A stretch of DNA of 64,000 bases, from assembly GCA_028641055.1 (NCBI GenBank), contig CM054060.1, forward strand, positions 56,942,292-57,006,291, given 5' to 3'. This document shows positions 34,159 to 46,981 of this stretch, one piece after another; position 1 is the stretch's first letter; every line of letters starts with the position of its first letter. This DNA is from Alopecurus myosuroides (lineage: Eukaryota; Streptophyta; Magnoliopsida; Poales; Poaceae). Under the pieces are notes generated by a model. The model made no database searches. It saw only the letters and a program-made list of their open reading frames with translations, and was not told the DNA's origin. Both the position numbers and the translations under genes were made by a program.

Positions 34159-37100
34159 TCAGCTCGTGAACAATTTGTCACTGAGTTCCTGACGGTACAC
34201 GTCGATGAGACCTGGGTCGTCCGCTGTATGTAGCTTTCCCTTTAGTATCTTCCTATAGTTGGCGTCTTTGTCTTCCAAAGTTGTCTTCAGCTGAACCTGG
34301 CAAATAAAAAACACTCAAAGATTATCAAAACGGAAAGTGCGTACAAATGGGAAATAGTTGGCTATTTTTCATTTCAAGATGGGACCATTATTGAATTGTA
34401 TGCACTAGTCAGTTCACCCAAAAGTCTGAACCGATGGATAAATACTCGCCATAAATTTCAGCACTCTCCCATGTCTGGTCTTAGTTAGGCCTTAGACACG
34501 GGATCAGTGAAAGGCCGCAAGTGTGTTGGTTAGGTCATCTGTTCATATCCATATGAATATCAAGCATGTGATGAGATTATTGTGGCAAAGCGGAGCACGC
34601 CCTCCATCTCCTTTCACGGTGTCGGATGTACATGTCAAGCTGGACATTTCTTTGTCCATTCAAGTGGCACATTTCTATCAATTTTAGCAACTCAAATGAC
34701 TTAGATTGAACTATTTATCTTAGTATTTGTAAATCTGAAAAAAAAGAGTGTTTATATATAATTTTTGAAAATTATCTTATTCCCTATCATCCTTTTAAAC
34801 AGTTTTACCTACATTATAACCTTACTGCAGAGACAACCTACCGAATAAAATATTGAAGCTATATGTATCTAAACTTGCACAATTTTATAGCGAAAATTTA
34901 GACTAAATGATATCCAATTTTATGTGTGATTGACATTTACGAGAATTTCTAGTTGAAGAGGCCAGGTTATCTCTCTCATTTTCGATTATATTTGTAGAAT
35001 TTCAAGCAACTAAGAATAAACAAAAGTATGGCAAAACCAGAAAAGGAGATTGTCTATATGTAAGCTTCACAAAATTATCATGCTGCTCATCATATTTAAT
35101 AACCATTTGAATCTACATTCAGCCGATCTCATTATAGCCTACCAGATGGCAGGAGGACTTGTAATATATGTTTTATTTTTATTTTTTGAAATTTGTAATA
35201 TACGTCTTGAATGATTGTCTAGACTCTAGAGTGATCAAGCAACTCCTAGGAGTCGCTTGTTTCTGTCTAGGTACCGGTATTTTTTCTTTCTTTTTTTGAG
35301 GTGCCGCAGATACCGTATAGGACTTCAAATACTGTTGTTGTGTTATCGACAGAATCCGACTCCATATGGAGGCACTCGAAGAAAAAAAAAAAGATAACCT
35401 ACCATATTTGAAGTTCTATATATCTAAACTTGCAGAATTCCCTCCTTTTCGATGAAAATTCAGTCAACAAAAGATAAAAGCACATAAGGCATAACGTACC
35501 TGTCTGTGGAACAATTCAAATTCTTCAGAGCTCAACGAGCCATCGCAGTTTGCGTCCAGAAGATCCATGAGCTCCTTTGCATCCCTGCCCTCTGCACCAA
35601 GATCCTCCATCAGCTCAATGAGCTCATCAATGCTGATCCTCCCGTCCCTGTCCCCATCAAGCTGTCGAAAAGCTTGGTTCTTGCGGTCGCCTCCTCCTCC
35701 TCCTTGATCGCTACCAGCAGCAGCTGGTTGGTCGCGCATGTGCAGAGCCGCCAAGTCTGCTGCAGCTAGCATGATGTCCTTGAGTCTTTTAGCCTGCAGA
35801 GCACATCATCATCATCCAAAGATTGTCAGGCCAATCCATGCTTACTATTACTACTATATATTATTAGTAATTCGCGTGTAATTAATTAGTATATCCAAAC
35901 CTCTGCTGGATCTGTAAGGCCGGCTTTGTAGAGGGAGTGAGATGCATCCCCGCGTTCAGCGAACCTGTGCATCTCGTCGGTGCGTATCTGTATCTCCATC
36001 AGCGGCCTCATCTTCTTCGCCCCAGGTTCGGTGACGTCGATCGCCACGTGGAGGCTCCGGTACCCATTTTTCTTGGGCCGAGCGATATAGTCCTTGGTCC
36101 GAGCATCCACCTCGTTCCACATGGCCCGGACGATCTCGTGCGTCCTGCGACAAGCCCTCTCCTGCGACGCCGCGCCACCGTCGACGACGTCCAGTATCAC
36201 GCGAAGGCCGAGTATGTCGTTCACATCCTCCGGCCTCCTGCCGTCCTTCACCAGCTTCTTCATGGTGCTGAAACGGCTCTTGTACCGCCCTTGCACCGAC
36301 ACGCCGCGCAGCACGGTCGGGATGCTCAGCTCGGCGTCGGCCTCGAGCGCCCGGAGCAGCTGCTCCCTGTAGGCGTCTATCAGGATCACGCTGTCGGCTT
36401 CCTGGCTGCTGAGCCACTGGTCGACCTGCTCGTACGCCTGGGGAAACAGGTGCCGGAACGAGAGATCCTCCAGCTCCAGCGAGATGCTGCCCGCCCCGAC
36501 GGCGTGCGCGAGCGGGGCGTATATCTTCATCACCTCCAGGGCCTTCACCCTCTGCTGGTGCCGGGGGAGGTACTCCTCGAGGCGCCTCATCATGTCCAGC
36601 TTCACGGCGAGCTCCAGGATCACTGCCCGGATGTCGTAGCTGGAGAGGACGAGCTTCCGCAATGCGCCCGCCCGCTCGTCGTCCAGTAGGTCCACCTCTG
36701 TAGGAGCGTGCTCGAGCCGTAGGCTCTCGCGCAGCAGCTGCGCTGTGCCCGCGCTGATCTCGGCTACTATGTCTGTCATGCTGACGGCTCCTGCGTCCAG
36801 GGCCTGCCTCAGGATGCCGGCTGATATGATTTCGGCGTCCATCTGCTCGGACAGAAAACCAGAAGACCGATCATGCATGTGCGTCACCGTGTACCGATCG
36901 AAGAGATGGCGCAAGGGGCGGTGGTAGTAGTACCTGTAGGTCGGCGAGGGAGGCGGCGACGGCGAGTGCCTGGCCGCGCTGGCTGAGGGCTGGCAGGGCC
37001 AGCTTGAGCGCGCGAAAGAGCGCGCGCGATGACGAGGACGTCGCGAGCCCCTCCCCCATCCGCTCCGACAGCTGGTTGAACACGCCTAGAAGCTCCGCCA

Positions 37101-37194
37101 CCAGCTGACCGCCGCTGGCCTCCCGAGTGAGGTGGGGTTCGCCAGGCGCGGCCGCACCGGAGACATCGACACCGCCCATCACAGACTTGTCCAT
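34159..37194 (-). CDS. CRSH: Calcium-activated RelA/SpoT homologue (CRSH), 4 exons, 544 aa
   Basis: Makes the alarmone (p)ppGpp from GTP/GDP and ATP in response to calcium; known family members act in plastids. Exons on the minus strand: 37194-36934, 36842-35901, 35793-35500 and 34296-34159. All introns are GT-AG and all exons phase 0. The synthetase domain spans residues ~270-375, with the GRYKSRFSTMKKL substrate loop, DILGLR near 296-300, RPKKNGYRSLH at 342-351 and the catalytic-region EIQIRT at 370-375. The HD hydrolase motif of bacterial SpoT is absent, as expected for CRSH. Two EF-hands follow: DGDRDGRISIDE (447-458) and DANCDGSLSSEE (481-492), each with complete calcium ligands. An upstream in-frame stop makes the ATG at 37194 the first possible start. 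The N-terminus is short and lacks an obvious transit peptide. Confidence 0.93.
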
Positions 37195-37644
37195 CACCTC
37201 GACCGCCGGCGCTCGCGATGGTTTGCTGTCGGCAACGATCTGGAAATCCTCTCCTGTCTATGCCTTCTCGAGCTCTGTTCCTCTGTGGTGATGCCTCCGC
37301 GTGTTTATGTAAGCACAGCCTGGCCTGGCCTGCACGGGAGGGGAGATCATGTACAGTAGAGGAGAATCGACCGAATCGACTAGAAAAATAGATTGTGCAG
37401 ATCGCTAAACGTGTGAATTAATACACTGCTCTGGACGCGTGCTTCGCTTGGTTGGTGTGCCTTTGTTTATTTCGTTTCTTCTCTGCTCGCGCTGCTCGTG
37501 GAGTTCAATACAAACGCACGCGATGCTCCTCTGGAGTTTAATACGAACCGTGACTTGTAGTGATTATCTAAAATCAGCAACAACAACCTCCCGCTGAAGC
37601 GCTTATGACCTTCGCGATGAGAAATGCTACATTTGCACGCATAA
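37195..37644. other. Upstream region of CRSH
   Basis: Leader and promoter of the minus-strand CRSH gene. An in-frame TAG lies about 70 bases before the ATG. No convincing TATA box was seen. Confidence 0.5.
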
Positions 37645-37652
37645 TGGACAAT

Positions 37653-37853
37653 CAGGGACGGAACCAGGATGAAATTATAAGAGGGACCAACTGCATATGA
37701 AATACTCACCATGGGACCATATAGGTAAATTTGGACAAATTTATGGATCAAATCTACAAATTAATAAGGGGTATTTTGCAAAAAAATCACCATGGGGGGA
37801 GCCATGGCCCCAGCTCGCACCACCCCCCCCCCACCGCCCCGTTTCCGTCCCTG
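37653..37853. mobile_element. hAT-type MITE
   Basis: Perfect 11-base terminal inverted repeats (cagggacggaa and ttccgtccctg) enclose 201 bp, flanked by perfect 8-bp target copies tggacaat (37645-37652 and 37854-37861). CAGGG ends with an 8-bp duplication are diagnostic of hAT. It holds a run of about 10 C near 37825 and lies roughly 0.45 kb upstream of the CRSH start. Confidence 0.88.
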
Positions 37854-37861
37854 TGGACAAT

Positions 37862-38338
37862 GCCACTTGAAAAGAAGACGGAAACGGTGATTTGCATTCC
37901 CCCCCTTCTTTTCTAGTAAGAGATAACAATTATCTAACCACATATTTAGAAAATCTGGTTATTAAAAAAATCGGTAAGAAATATCCATTGTACATCACAT
38001 TTTATTGTCATATGCAGATCACTTGGCAAGAAGCATCGTGGGCGTAATGACTAATGAGACTGTAAGAAACCAATGCGTCCATGATCAGAAAATTTTGATC
38101 ATCTCACAGAACACAAACTCATCTTAGAGACAAGATTAGGAACTCTTGTTTGTTTATATCTTCACACCAGCGGAAAGAATTTTCTTTGAAAAATCACTTT
38201 TCAAGTGCTATAACGGTTGTAGCATGGTAACATAAACTTAATTCTGATATTGGAGATAGAATAATAACATAATATTATTGTCTCTAGATCATACCTCCAA
38301 TACATACCGCACACACACTCCTGAAGACGATGTTGACA
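37862..38338. other. Spacer, no supported gene
   Basis: AT-rich DNA with no recognisable gene or repeat. Confidence 0.4.
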
Positions 38339-38450
38339 CCGAGGTTGCCCGACACCATCCTCATCATCACACCACCGAGGGTGACTCCGTCATCGCACCA
38401 CCGAGGACGACTCCATCATCACCCCACTCGAGGGCAACTCTGTCATCACA
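38339..38450 (+). repeat. Short minisatellite, unit about 26-27 bp
   Basis: Three clear imperfect copies of an accaccgagg(g/a)...gactcc(g/a)tcatc unit (from 38371) and a more diverged one before them. The array ends exactly where the truncated retroelement begins. Confidence 0.65.
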
Positions 38451-38451
38451 C

Positions 38452-40178
38452 AAAACTTTTTAGGCATAACAGAGATACTAGCACCAAGATCACACAAAGA
38501 ATTGCAATCAAAATCATTTACTTTTCTCTTAATAATGTGTTCCCAACCATCATCTAATTTCCTAGGGATAGATGTTTCAAGTTTCAGCTTTTCCTCTCTA
38601 ACTTTCATGAGGGCATTGGTAATATGTTTAGTAAAGGCCATATTTATGGCACTAGCATTGGGACTTCTAGCAAGATTTTGTAGGAACATAATAACTTCAG
38701 ATATATTGCAATCATCAAAATCAAAATTATTATCATCAAAAGTAATGGGACCATTATCTCCCATATCTCTAAAAATTTCAGCACTTTTATCAGAAGCAAT
38801 TTCAACAATTTGAGGCAATTTAGCACGTTTCACCGAAGGGGTGGAGACTTTGTTAACACCAACTACTTTACCGTTGATAGTAGGAGGTTTACTAGCACTT
38901 GGAGCTTCAGTTTTACTAGTGGTGGTGATAGTGCAAACTTTAACAATATTATTCTTTCTAGCCAATTCATCTTCTCTTTCCCACCTAGCACGTAATTCAG
39001 CCATCAACCTAACATTTTCATCAATTCGAACTTGGATGGCATTCGAAGTTTTACTTTCTTTAACATCATGTGGCAAAACCTTTAGTTTTAGAAAATCAAC
39101 ATCAATAGCTAGGCTATCTACTATAGAGGCAAGAACATCTATTTTACCAAGCTTTTCCTCAATAGATTTTATTAAAAGCAGCTTGTGTGCTAATAAATTC
39201 TCTAAGCATGTTTTCAAGATCAGAGGTAGAGCTTTTATCATTATTGTAGGAATTTCCATAAGAATTACCATAACCATTATTAGGAGGATAGGGCTTATAA
39301 TTGTTTCCACCAAAATTATTTCTATAAGCATTGTTGTTAAAATTATTATTTCTAATAAAGTTCACATCAACATGCTCTTTTTGAGAAACCAAAGAGGCTA
39401 AAGGAACATTATTTGTATCGACTTGAGCTTTACCATTAACAAGCATAGACATAATAGCATCAAGCCTTTCACTCAAAGAGGAGGTTTCCTCAACAGAATT
39501 TACCTTCTTACGTTATGGAGCTCTCTCAGTGTGCCACTCTGAATAATTTATCATCATATCATCAAGAAGATTTGTTGCATTTCCCAAAGTGATGGACATA
39601 AAGGTACCTCCAACAGCTGAATCCAATAGGTTCCTTGAGGAGAAATTCAGTCCTGCATAAAAGGTTTGTATAATCATCCAAGTAGTCAGTCCATGAGTGG
39701 GACAATTCTTCACCATAGTTTTCATTCTTTCCCAAGCTTTAGCAACATATTCATTATCAAATTTTTTAAAATTCATTATGTCACTTCTCAGGGATATAAT
39801 CTTAGCAGCAGGATAATATTTTCCAATGAAAGCATCTTTACACTCAGTCCATGAATCAATACTATTTCTAGGCAAAGATAGCAACCATTCTTTAGCTCTT
39901 CCTCTCAAAGAGAAAGGAAATAATTTCAGTTTAATAATATCTCCATCCACATCTTTATATTTTTGCATCTCACATAGTTCAATAAAATTATTAAGGTGAG
40001 CAGCAGCATCATCGGTACTAACACCAGAAAATTTCTCTTTCATAACAAGATTTAATAAAGCAGGTTTAATTTCATAGAAAGCGGCAGGAGGAGCAGGTGG
40101 AGCAATAGGTGTGCAAATAAAAGGATTGTTGTTTGTGCTAGTGAAGTCACACAACTTAGTATTCTGAGAGGAACTCAT
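38452..40178 (-). pseudogene. gag remnant of truncated copy B1 (Athila-like)
   Basis: Starts at ATG 40178 (MSSSQNTKLCDF). The gag core is well preserved: EIKPALLNLV, AAHLNNFIELC, LKLFPFSLRGRAKEWLLSLP and ECKDAFIGKYYP, which match Athila-group gag. A TAA near 39515 and later frameshifts kill it. The Asn-rich stretch (NNNFNNNAYRNNF...) and the following coiled coil are recognisable up to 38452, where the copy is cut off. No protease or pol remains. The primer site lies at 40425-40442. Confidence 0.75.
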
Positions 40179-40452
40179 TTTAGCAAAATAAAAGTAAGCA
40201 AATAAATAACAACTATAAAGTAAACTATTTTTTTGTGTTTTTAATATAAAGAAGTCAAACAAGACAAAAATAAAAACAAGACAATAAACAAAATAAAGAG
40301 GTTGAGAGTGAGAGACTCCCCTTGCCAGAAGACTTCTTTCTCCACAGCAACGGCGCCATGAATTCTTTGCTACGCCTTGATGATGCATTGACGGGGAGAC
40401 TTCTTGATGATGATGAATTTTAAGTCCCCAGCAACGGTGCCAGAAATTTCCT

Positions 40453-42036
40453 TGATGCTACGTGTTGGGAATCCCAAGAGGAGCGTGTGATGAGTGCAGC
40501 GGTAGGAATTTCCCTCAGGTAAGAACCAATGTTATCAATCCAGTAGGATAAAGAGGATCTTTGGAAGGTTGATGCAACTAACGGTGGTGATGGCGCCTCA
40601 CCGGTGTCAGCAACAACGCGGAACCTGCACACAACACAAACAAAATACTTTGTCCCAACGGTACAGTGAGATTGTCAATCTCACCGGTCTTGCTGAAACA
40701 AAGATTGGACGTATAGTGTGGAAAATGATGTATGCTTAATGCTTGCAGTAAGTAAAGAAAGCATGAAATTGTAGTGGTTTGTTTAACAGTGTAAGAAAAT
40801 AGACCGGGGTTCATAGGTTCACTAGTGGTGTCTCTCCATAAAAGATAGCATGTCGGGTGCACAAATTACAGCTAGGCAATTTACAAATAAAGGTTGCACC
40901 GTAGTGCACATTCATGACATGATGACTACTATGATATTTAGTGCGGGCATTACAACAAAATACATAGACCGTAATCCAACTGCATCTATGACTAATAATC
41001 CACCCTCAGATTATCATCCGAACCCCCTTAGGTATTAAGTTGCAAGCAACAGATAATTGCATTAAACAATGTGTGTAATGTAAGCAATGATTGTGCACGC
41101 AGACACTCAGACCATTGTTTTCTCCCTAGTGGCAACAACACATCCTCCCTGTCACGTTTCTGTCACTCGCGCACACGCGAAAAGGAGGCATGAACCCAAC
41201 TATCAAGCATAAATACTCCCTCTTGGAGTCACTAGCAACTACTTGGCCAGAGCAACCACTAGCAACGGAAAGCTTGCAACATCACAAATAACATATGCAA
41301 TAAAGACTATAATCAACTTGGCATAAGTTCAATATTCATCGGATCCTAGCAAACACATCACATAGAATTACATAAGATCAATCTCGATCATGTTAGGCAG
41401 CTCACGAGATCTAAACATTGAGGCATAGGAGGAGAAGACAACCATCTAGCCACTGCTATGGACCCGTAGTTCAAGGATGAACTACTCACGCATCACTCCG
41501 GAGGCATACATGGTGATGTAGAGACCTCCGGTGATGTTCTCCTCTCCGGCAGGGTGCCGGGAGACAACTTCAGAACCCCCCTGATCTAGGATTGACAACG
41601 ACGGCGGCTGTGGAACTTTTCGGGGATATTTGATCAGGTGTTTAGGGTTTTCCATCCGGGGGAATAAATAGGCGAAAGAGCAAAGGCGGTGGAGCCCTGG
41701 GGGCCCCACACCACCCCCTGGCGCGGCCAAGGGGGGCGCGCCACCCCATGGTGTGGGCCCCCATGTGCCCCTCTTCGACTCCTCTTCGGTCTTATGGATG
41801 CTTCAGGGGAAAATAAGACTTCCGGGCTTCGAATTTTCCAATTCCGAGAACATTTCCAGAACATCTTTTCTGAAACTAAAAACAGAAGAAAACAACGAAC
41901 TGGCTCTATGGCATCTTGTCAATAGGTTAGTCCGGAAAATCGATAAAAATAACATAAAGAAGGGAGAAAACATGTAGCAATTGGCATAATATTATCATGG
42001 AGTATCAGAAATTCCAGATATGTTTGAGACGTATCA
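40453..42036 (-). repeat. LTR 1 of the B chain
   Basis: On the minus strand it starts TGATACGTCTCAAAC and ends GCATCA. It serves as the 3' LTR of B2 and the 5' LTR of B1. It differs from LTRs 2 and 3 by shared changes, for example an extra aatgctt near 40738. Confidence 0.85.
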
Positions 42037-44665
42037 AGCATCCTCAAGCTTAGTTCCTAGTCGTCCTCGAGTAGGTAAACGACAAAACAATAATTTCTGA
42101 GGTGACATGCTACTAACATAAACTTGATCATAAAAATGTAAAAGCATATCTAAGCTAAGATCATAGAACTTTTAAACACAAACATGATAAATAGAACTTT
42201 AATAATAAAGCATAGCAATCACTTCTCATCATGAGAAGTATCTCAAATAAAAGGTCATGAATAACAATGCAAAGAAAGATATATGTTTGTTTCAGGTATA
42301 GAGAAAGCATGGCAAAGTGATATTTCGCTAGTCCTTAAGAGTGGGGCAAAACATAAATGCCAGGACACCTTCAAAGTTCATGAGGAAGACTAGAGCAAAT
42401 AATTTGAGAACAAACAATAACACATCATGAATCAATTAATAATGTTTTTGGGATAAATGCACATAAAACTTAGAATGGCAAAAATGCTCTCTCAACTGTG
42501 CATGAAGTTAGAAGATGGAGACTCAACATAAAAGTAAAAGAAAGGCCCTTCACAGAGTAAAGCAGGGATCACTCATGTGCTAGAGATTTTTATTTTATTA
42601 AACAGAGGTATTAAAAATTTGGCACTGAGTGTCTATATTTTGGGAGATGTATGCTAATGTCAATGAATGGTAAACAGAAAATACAGTACGTCACAAGCCA
42701 ACTGGATTCACAAGAGCGGCTCCCATATGAAGGACGCATCTGGGTAGAAGCTCATCCCTATTTCTCTTTTGTTTACACAATTATGCTTTGACTGATAAAT
42801 CAGGGGCAAAAATAGTGAAGAGATTTTGTGTGTATTAATTTGGGGCTGGACACCCTGCTGCCAACTCTTCTATCATTTGGATAAGCGGATGAAGCCACTA
42901 GTCCAGTGTGTGAAATCCAATCAACAAGTGAGATAAAGATTCTCTATTTACATCCTCATGAGCAAAAATCAGGAACACAAAACAAGAGTTATTTTGAAGG
43001 TTTTAAAGGTAACACATGGGAAATTTACTTGGAGTGGCAGTTAAATACCACATGTAGGTAGGTATGATGGACACAATGGGAGAACTTTGGTTTTAGGGAG
43101 TTGGATGCACGAGTAGAGCTCATACTCAGTACAGGTGGAGGCTAGCAAAAGATTGGGAGCGACAAATCAAGAGAGCATAAGAGCCATAATCATGCATAGC
43201 GACATAAACATCATTAATTAAAGCATAAGCGGTATCACAAGTTAAAAAAACTAAATGATCATAGAGTCTATTAGTGACTGGTTCATAGTCATAAACATGG
43301 CGTGAGCATGCGCCAAGTCAACCAAATAAAACATTCGAAAGGGAATACCATAAATTTATGCTTCATTATGAAAAGAACAACTCATGAATCTTTCAATGGC
43401 ACATTAAACACTCTCAGCTACTTGAGGCTAATCATGCTACTCAATAGCCACAAGGCTTTAAAATTAAAATAACATCCAGCATGATATGAAAAAGTTCTAG
43501 CCACAGTCTATACAAGCTTCTACTTGCACCATTAAAAATTCTACTTTAAGCAGCAGTTTCTTCTCCCAACAAGCACCATACAAGATATGTTTAAAAAAAT
43601 AATCTTCATGATACAACAAGCAAAAATGAGAGTACTCACATAACACTACTAAAACTAAAAGCTCTGATAAGAGATGCATGCAAAACAGGACCTAAATAAA
43701 TGCAACAGTCAGACAAAGATTAAGAATACAAAGTATTCCCATGAAAAAGCGGAGCGTGTCACTCTCCAATAAAAGAATGCTGGGGTCCAACCAAGATTAT
43801 TGCAAAAATAAAAACAAACTGAAAGAAAAAATAAAATATGCTCCAAGTAAAGCACATAAGATATGACCGAATAAAAATATAGTTTCACTAGAAATGACCT
43901 GATAATTTGTTGATGAAGACGGGGATGCCTTGGGAATCCCCAAGCTTAGACGCTTGAGTCTTCTTGGAATTTGCTCGGATGTACCACCAGGGCATCCCCG
44001 AGCTTAGGATTTTCACTCTTGATCACGTCATATCATCCTCTTCTCTTGACCCTTGAAAACTTCCTTCACACCAAACTTCTCACAATCTTCATTAGCAACG
44101 TTAGTGCAATCAAAATAATAAATTTACATGGTTCAGTTTCTACACAAGACAAACACTCATAAACACATTAGCTACTGTCACAACTTCTTTTAGAACTCTT
44201 TTTCTCAAAAGAACACCAAAAGAAAGAGATTAAGATGCAAATGCAATTATTGGCAGAAATCTGTCAAAACAGGACAGCAGGTAAATATGATTTTTTTTCC
44301 GAAAATCTTATGTTTATCAAATAAAAAAGTGGTCAACTAAGAAAAGTTGCGTATATAGCCCAGGATTATGCGCAAAAAAACTCAGATTATTTTCAATTTT
44401 CTGTGATTTGATATGGATTTAACAATGGACAACAGAAATCTATTTCCTGCGCAGAAATCCGAAATATAGCCTCAACTTTCCACTAGAGGGTTTATTTGGC
44501 TCAACAAAAACACAAAAGAAAAGATATGGAGGGGTTTCTAAGGAAATAGAAAACACCCAGGTGCAAAGAAAACAAAAGAAAACGGGTTGAAAACGGAGAA
44601 ATAAAACGGGTTGTCTCCCTGTAGCGCTTTTCTTTAACGCCTTTCAGCTAGGCATAGAAAGCAAC
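42037..44665 (-). mobile_element. Non-coding 3' internal part of B2
   Basis: AT-rich, with no frames above about 65 codons. Inverse counterpart of 9100-11455 of element A. It ends next to the protease stop. Confidence 0.7.
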
Positions 44666-45034
44666 TCAAGTATTTTCAAGTGAAGAAGCATCAACATCAT
44701 AACTTTCTCTAATAATAGATTCAAAAGGTAGCTTCATCCTCTTTCTAGGGAAGTGTTCCATACATTTCTTGAGTGGGAATTGATATTTAATACTCCCCTC
44801 TTTCATATCAATAACATCACCAACAGTTCTAAGAAAAGGTCTTCCCAAAACAATAGGATAAGAAGCATTGCATTCAATGTTCATAAAAACAAAATCAACA
44901 GGGACAAGGTTATTGTTAACCATAATAAGAACATCATCAATTCTCCCTAAAGGTTTCTTGTTAGCATTATCAGCAAGATGAACATCATAAAGCTTTTTAG
45001 GCATAACAGAGATACTAGCACCAAGATCACACAA
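44666..45034 (-). pseudogene. Aspartic protease remnant of B2
   Basis: A 122-codon piece with the active site CDLGASISVMP, then VDFVFMNIE and the flap-to-end motif ASYPIVLGRPFLRTVGD, all characteristic of Athila-group proteases. It ends in DASSLENT as in element A. It lies in a frame different from the gag pieces upstream and lacks a start of its own, so it is the broken end of a gag-protease frame. Confidence 0.75.
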
Positions 45035-45079
45035 AGAATTGCAATCAAAATCATTTACTTTTATCTTAATAATGGGTTC

Positions 45080-46705
45080 CTAACCATCATCTAATTTCCT
45101 AGGGATAGATGTCTCAAGTTTCAGCTTTTCCTCTCTAACTTTCATGAGTGCATTGGTAATATGTTTAGTAAAGGCCATATTCATGGCACTAGAATTGGGA
45201 CTTCTAGCAAGCTTTTGTAGGAACATAATAACTTCAGAGATATTGCAATCATCTAAATCAAAATTATTATCATCAAAAGTAATGGGACCATTATCTCCCA
45301 TATCTCTAAAAATCTCAGCACTTTTATCAGAAGCAATTTCAGCAATTTGAGGCAATTTAGCACGTTTCACCGAAGGGGTGGAGACTTTGTTAACACCAAC
45401 TACTTTACCATTGATAGTAGGAGGTTTACTAGCACTTGGAGCTTCAGTTTTACTAGTGGTGGTGATAGTGCAAACTTTAGCAATATTATTTCTAGCCAAT
45501 TCATCTTCTCTTTCCCACCTAGCACGTAATTCAGCCATCAACCTAACATTTTCATCAATTCGTACTTGGATGGCATTCAAAGTTTTACTTTCTTTAACAT
45601 CATGTGGCAAAACCTCTAGTTTTAGAAAATCAACATCAATAGCTAGGCTATCTACTCTAGAGGCAAGACCATCTATTTTACCAAGCTTTTCCTCAACAGA
45701 TTTATTAAAAGCAGTTGTGTGCTAATAAATTCTCTAAGCATGTTTTCAAGATCAGAGGTAGAGCTTTATTATTATTGTAGGAATTACCATAAGAATTACC
45801 ATAACCATTATTAGGAGGATAGGGTTTATAATTGTTTCCACCAAAATTATTTCTATAAACATTGTTGTTAAAATTGTTATTTCTAATAAAGTTCACATCA
45901 ACATGCTCTTCTTGAGCAACCAAAGAGGCTAAAGGAACATTATTTGGATCAACTTGAGCTTTACCATTAACAAGCATAGACATAATAGCATCAAGCCTTT
46001 CACTCAAAGAGGAGGTTTCCTCAATAGAATTTACCTTCTTACGTTGTGGAGCTCTCTCAGTGTGCCACTCTAAATAATTTATCATCATATCATCAAGAAG
46101 CTTTGTTGCATTGCCCAAAGTGATGGACATAAAGGTACCTCCAGTAGCTGAATCCAATAGGTTCCTTGAGGAGAAATTTAGTACTGCATAAAAGGTTTGT
46201 ATAATCACCCAAGTAGTCAGTACATGAGTGGGACAATTCTTCACCATAGTTTTCATTCTTTCCCAAGCTTTAGCAACATGTTCATTATTAGATTGTTTAA
46301 AATTCATTATGTCACTTCTCAGGGATATAATCTTAGCAGGAGGATAATATTTTCCAAAGCATCTTTACACTCAGTCCATGAATCAATACTATTTCTAGGC
46401 AAAGATAACAACTATTATTTAGCTCTTCCTCTCAAAGAGAAAGGAAATAATTTCAGTTTAATAATATCTCCATCCACATCTTTATATTTTTGCATCCCAC
46501 ATAGTTCAACAAAATTATTAAGGTGAGCAGCAACATCATGAGTACTAATACCAGAAAATTGCTCTTTCATAACATGATTTAATAAAGCAGGTTTAATTTC
46601 ATAGAAAGTGGCAGTAGGAGCAGGTGGAGCAATAGGTGTGCAAATAAAATCATTGTTGTTTGTGCTAGTGAAGTCAGACAACTTAGTATTCTCAGAGGAA
46701 CTCAT
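45080..46705 (-). pseudogene. gag remnant of B2
   Basis: Starts at ATG 46705 (MSSSENTKLSDF). It stops after about 96 residues and is broken by frameshifts into pieces 46415-46705, 45705-46307 and 45080-45610. Where B1 and B3 carry TAA in the segment ending HTERAP, this copy has CAA. Core motifs are as in B1. Confidence 0.75.
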
Positions 46706-46869
46706 TTTAGCAAAATAAAAGCAAGCAAATAAATAACAGCTATAAAGTAAACTAATTTTTTGTGTGTTTTTAATATAAAGAAGTCAAACAAGAAAAAAAT
46801 AAAAACTAGAGAATAAACAAAATAAAGAGGTTGAGAGTGAGAGACTCCCCTTGCTAGAAGACTTCTTTC

Positions 46870-46971
46870 TCCCCGGCAACGGCGCCAGAAATTCTTTGCT
46901 ACGCCTTGATGGTGCCATGACGGGGAGACTTCTTGATGATGATGAATTTTAAGTCCCCGGCAATGGCGCCA
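46870..46971 (-). other. Two primer-site-like sequences in the B2 leader
   Basis: The LTR-proximal copy (46954-46971, TGGCGCCATTGCCGGGGA on the minus strand) is one base off the tRNA-Asp complement. A second copy 84 bases further in (46870-46887) is a perfect match, TGGCGCCGTTGCCGGGGA. The same arrangement is present in B3 (51221-51238 and 51138-51155) and, with changes, in B1 (40425-40442 and 40341-40358). Confidence 0.75.
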
Positions 46972-46981
46972 GAAATTTTCT

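Noticed and set aside
35937..36689. 250-codon plus-strand frame opposite CRSH exon 2
   Set aside because: Shadow of a GC-rich exon; the minus strand holds the recognisable synthetase domain.
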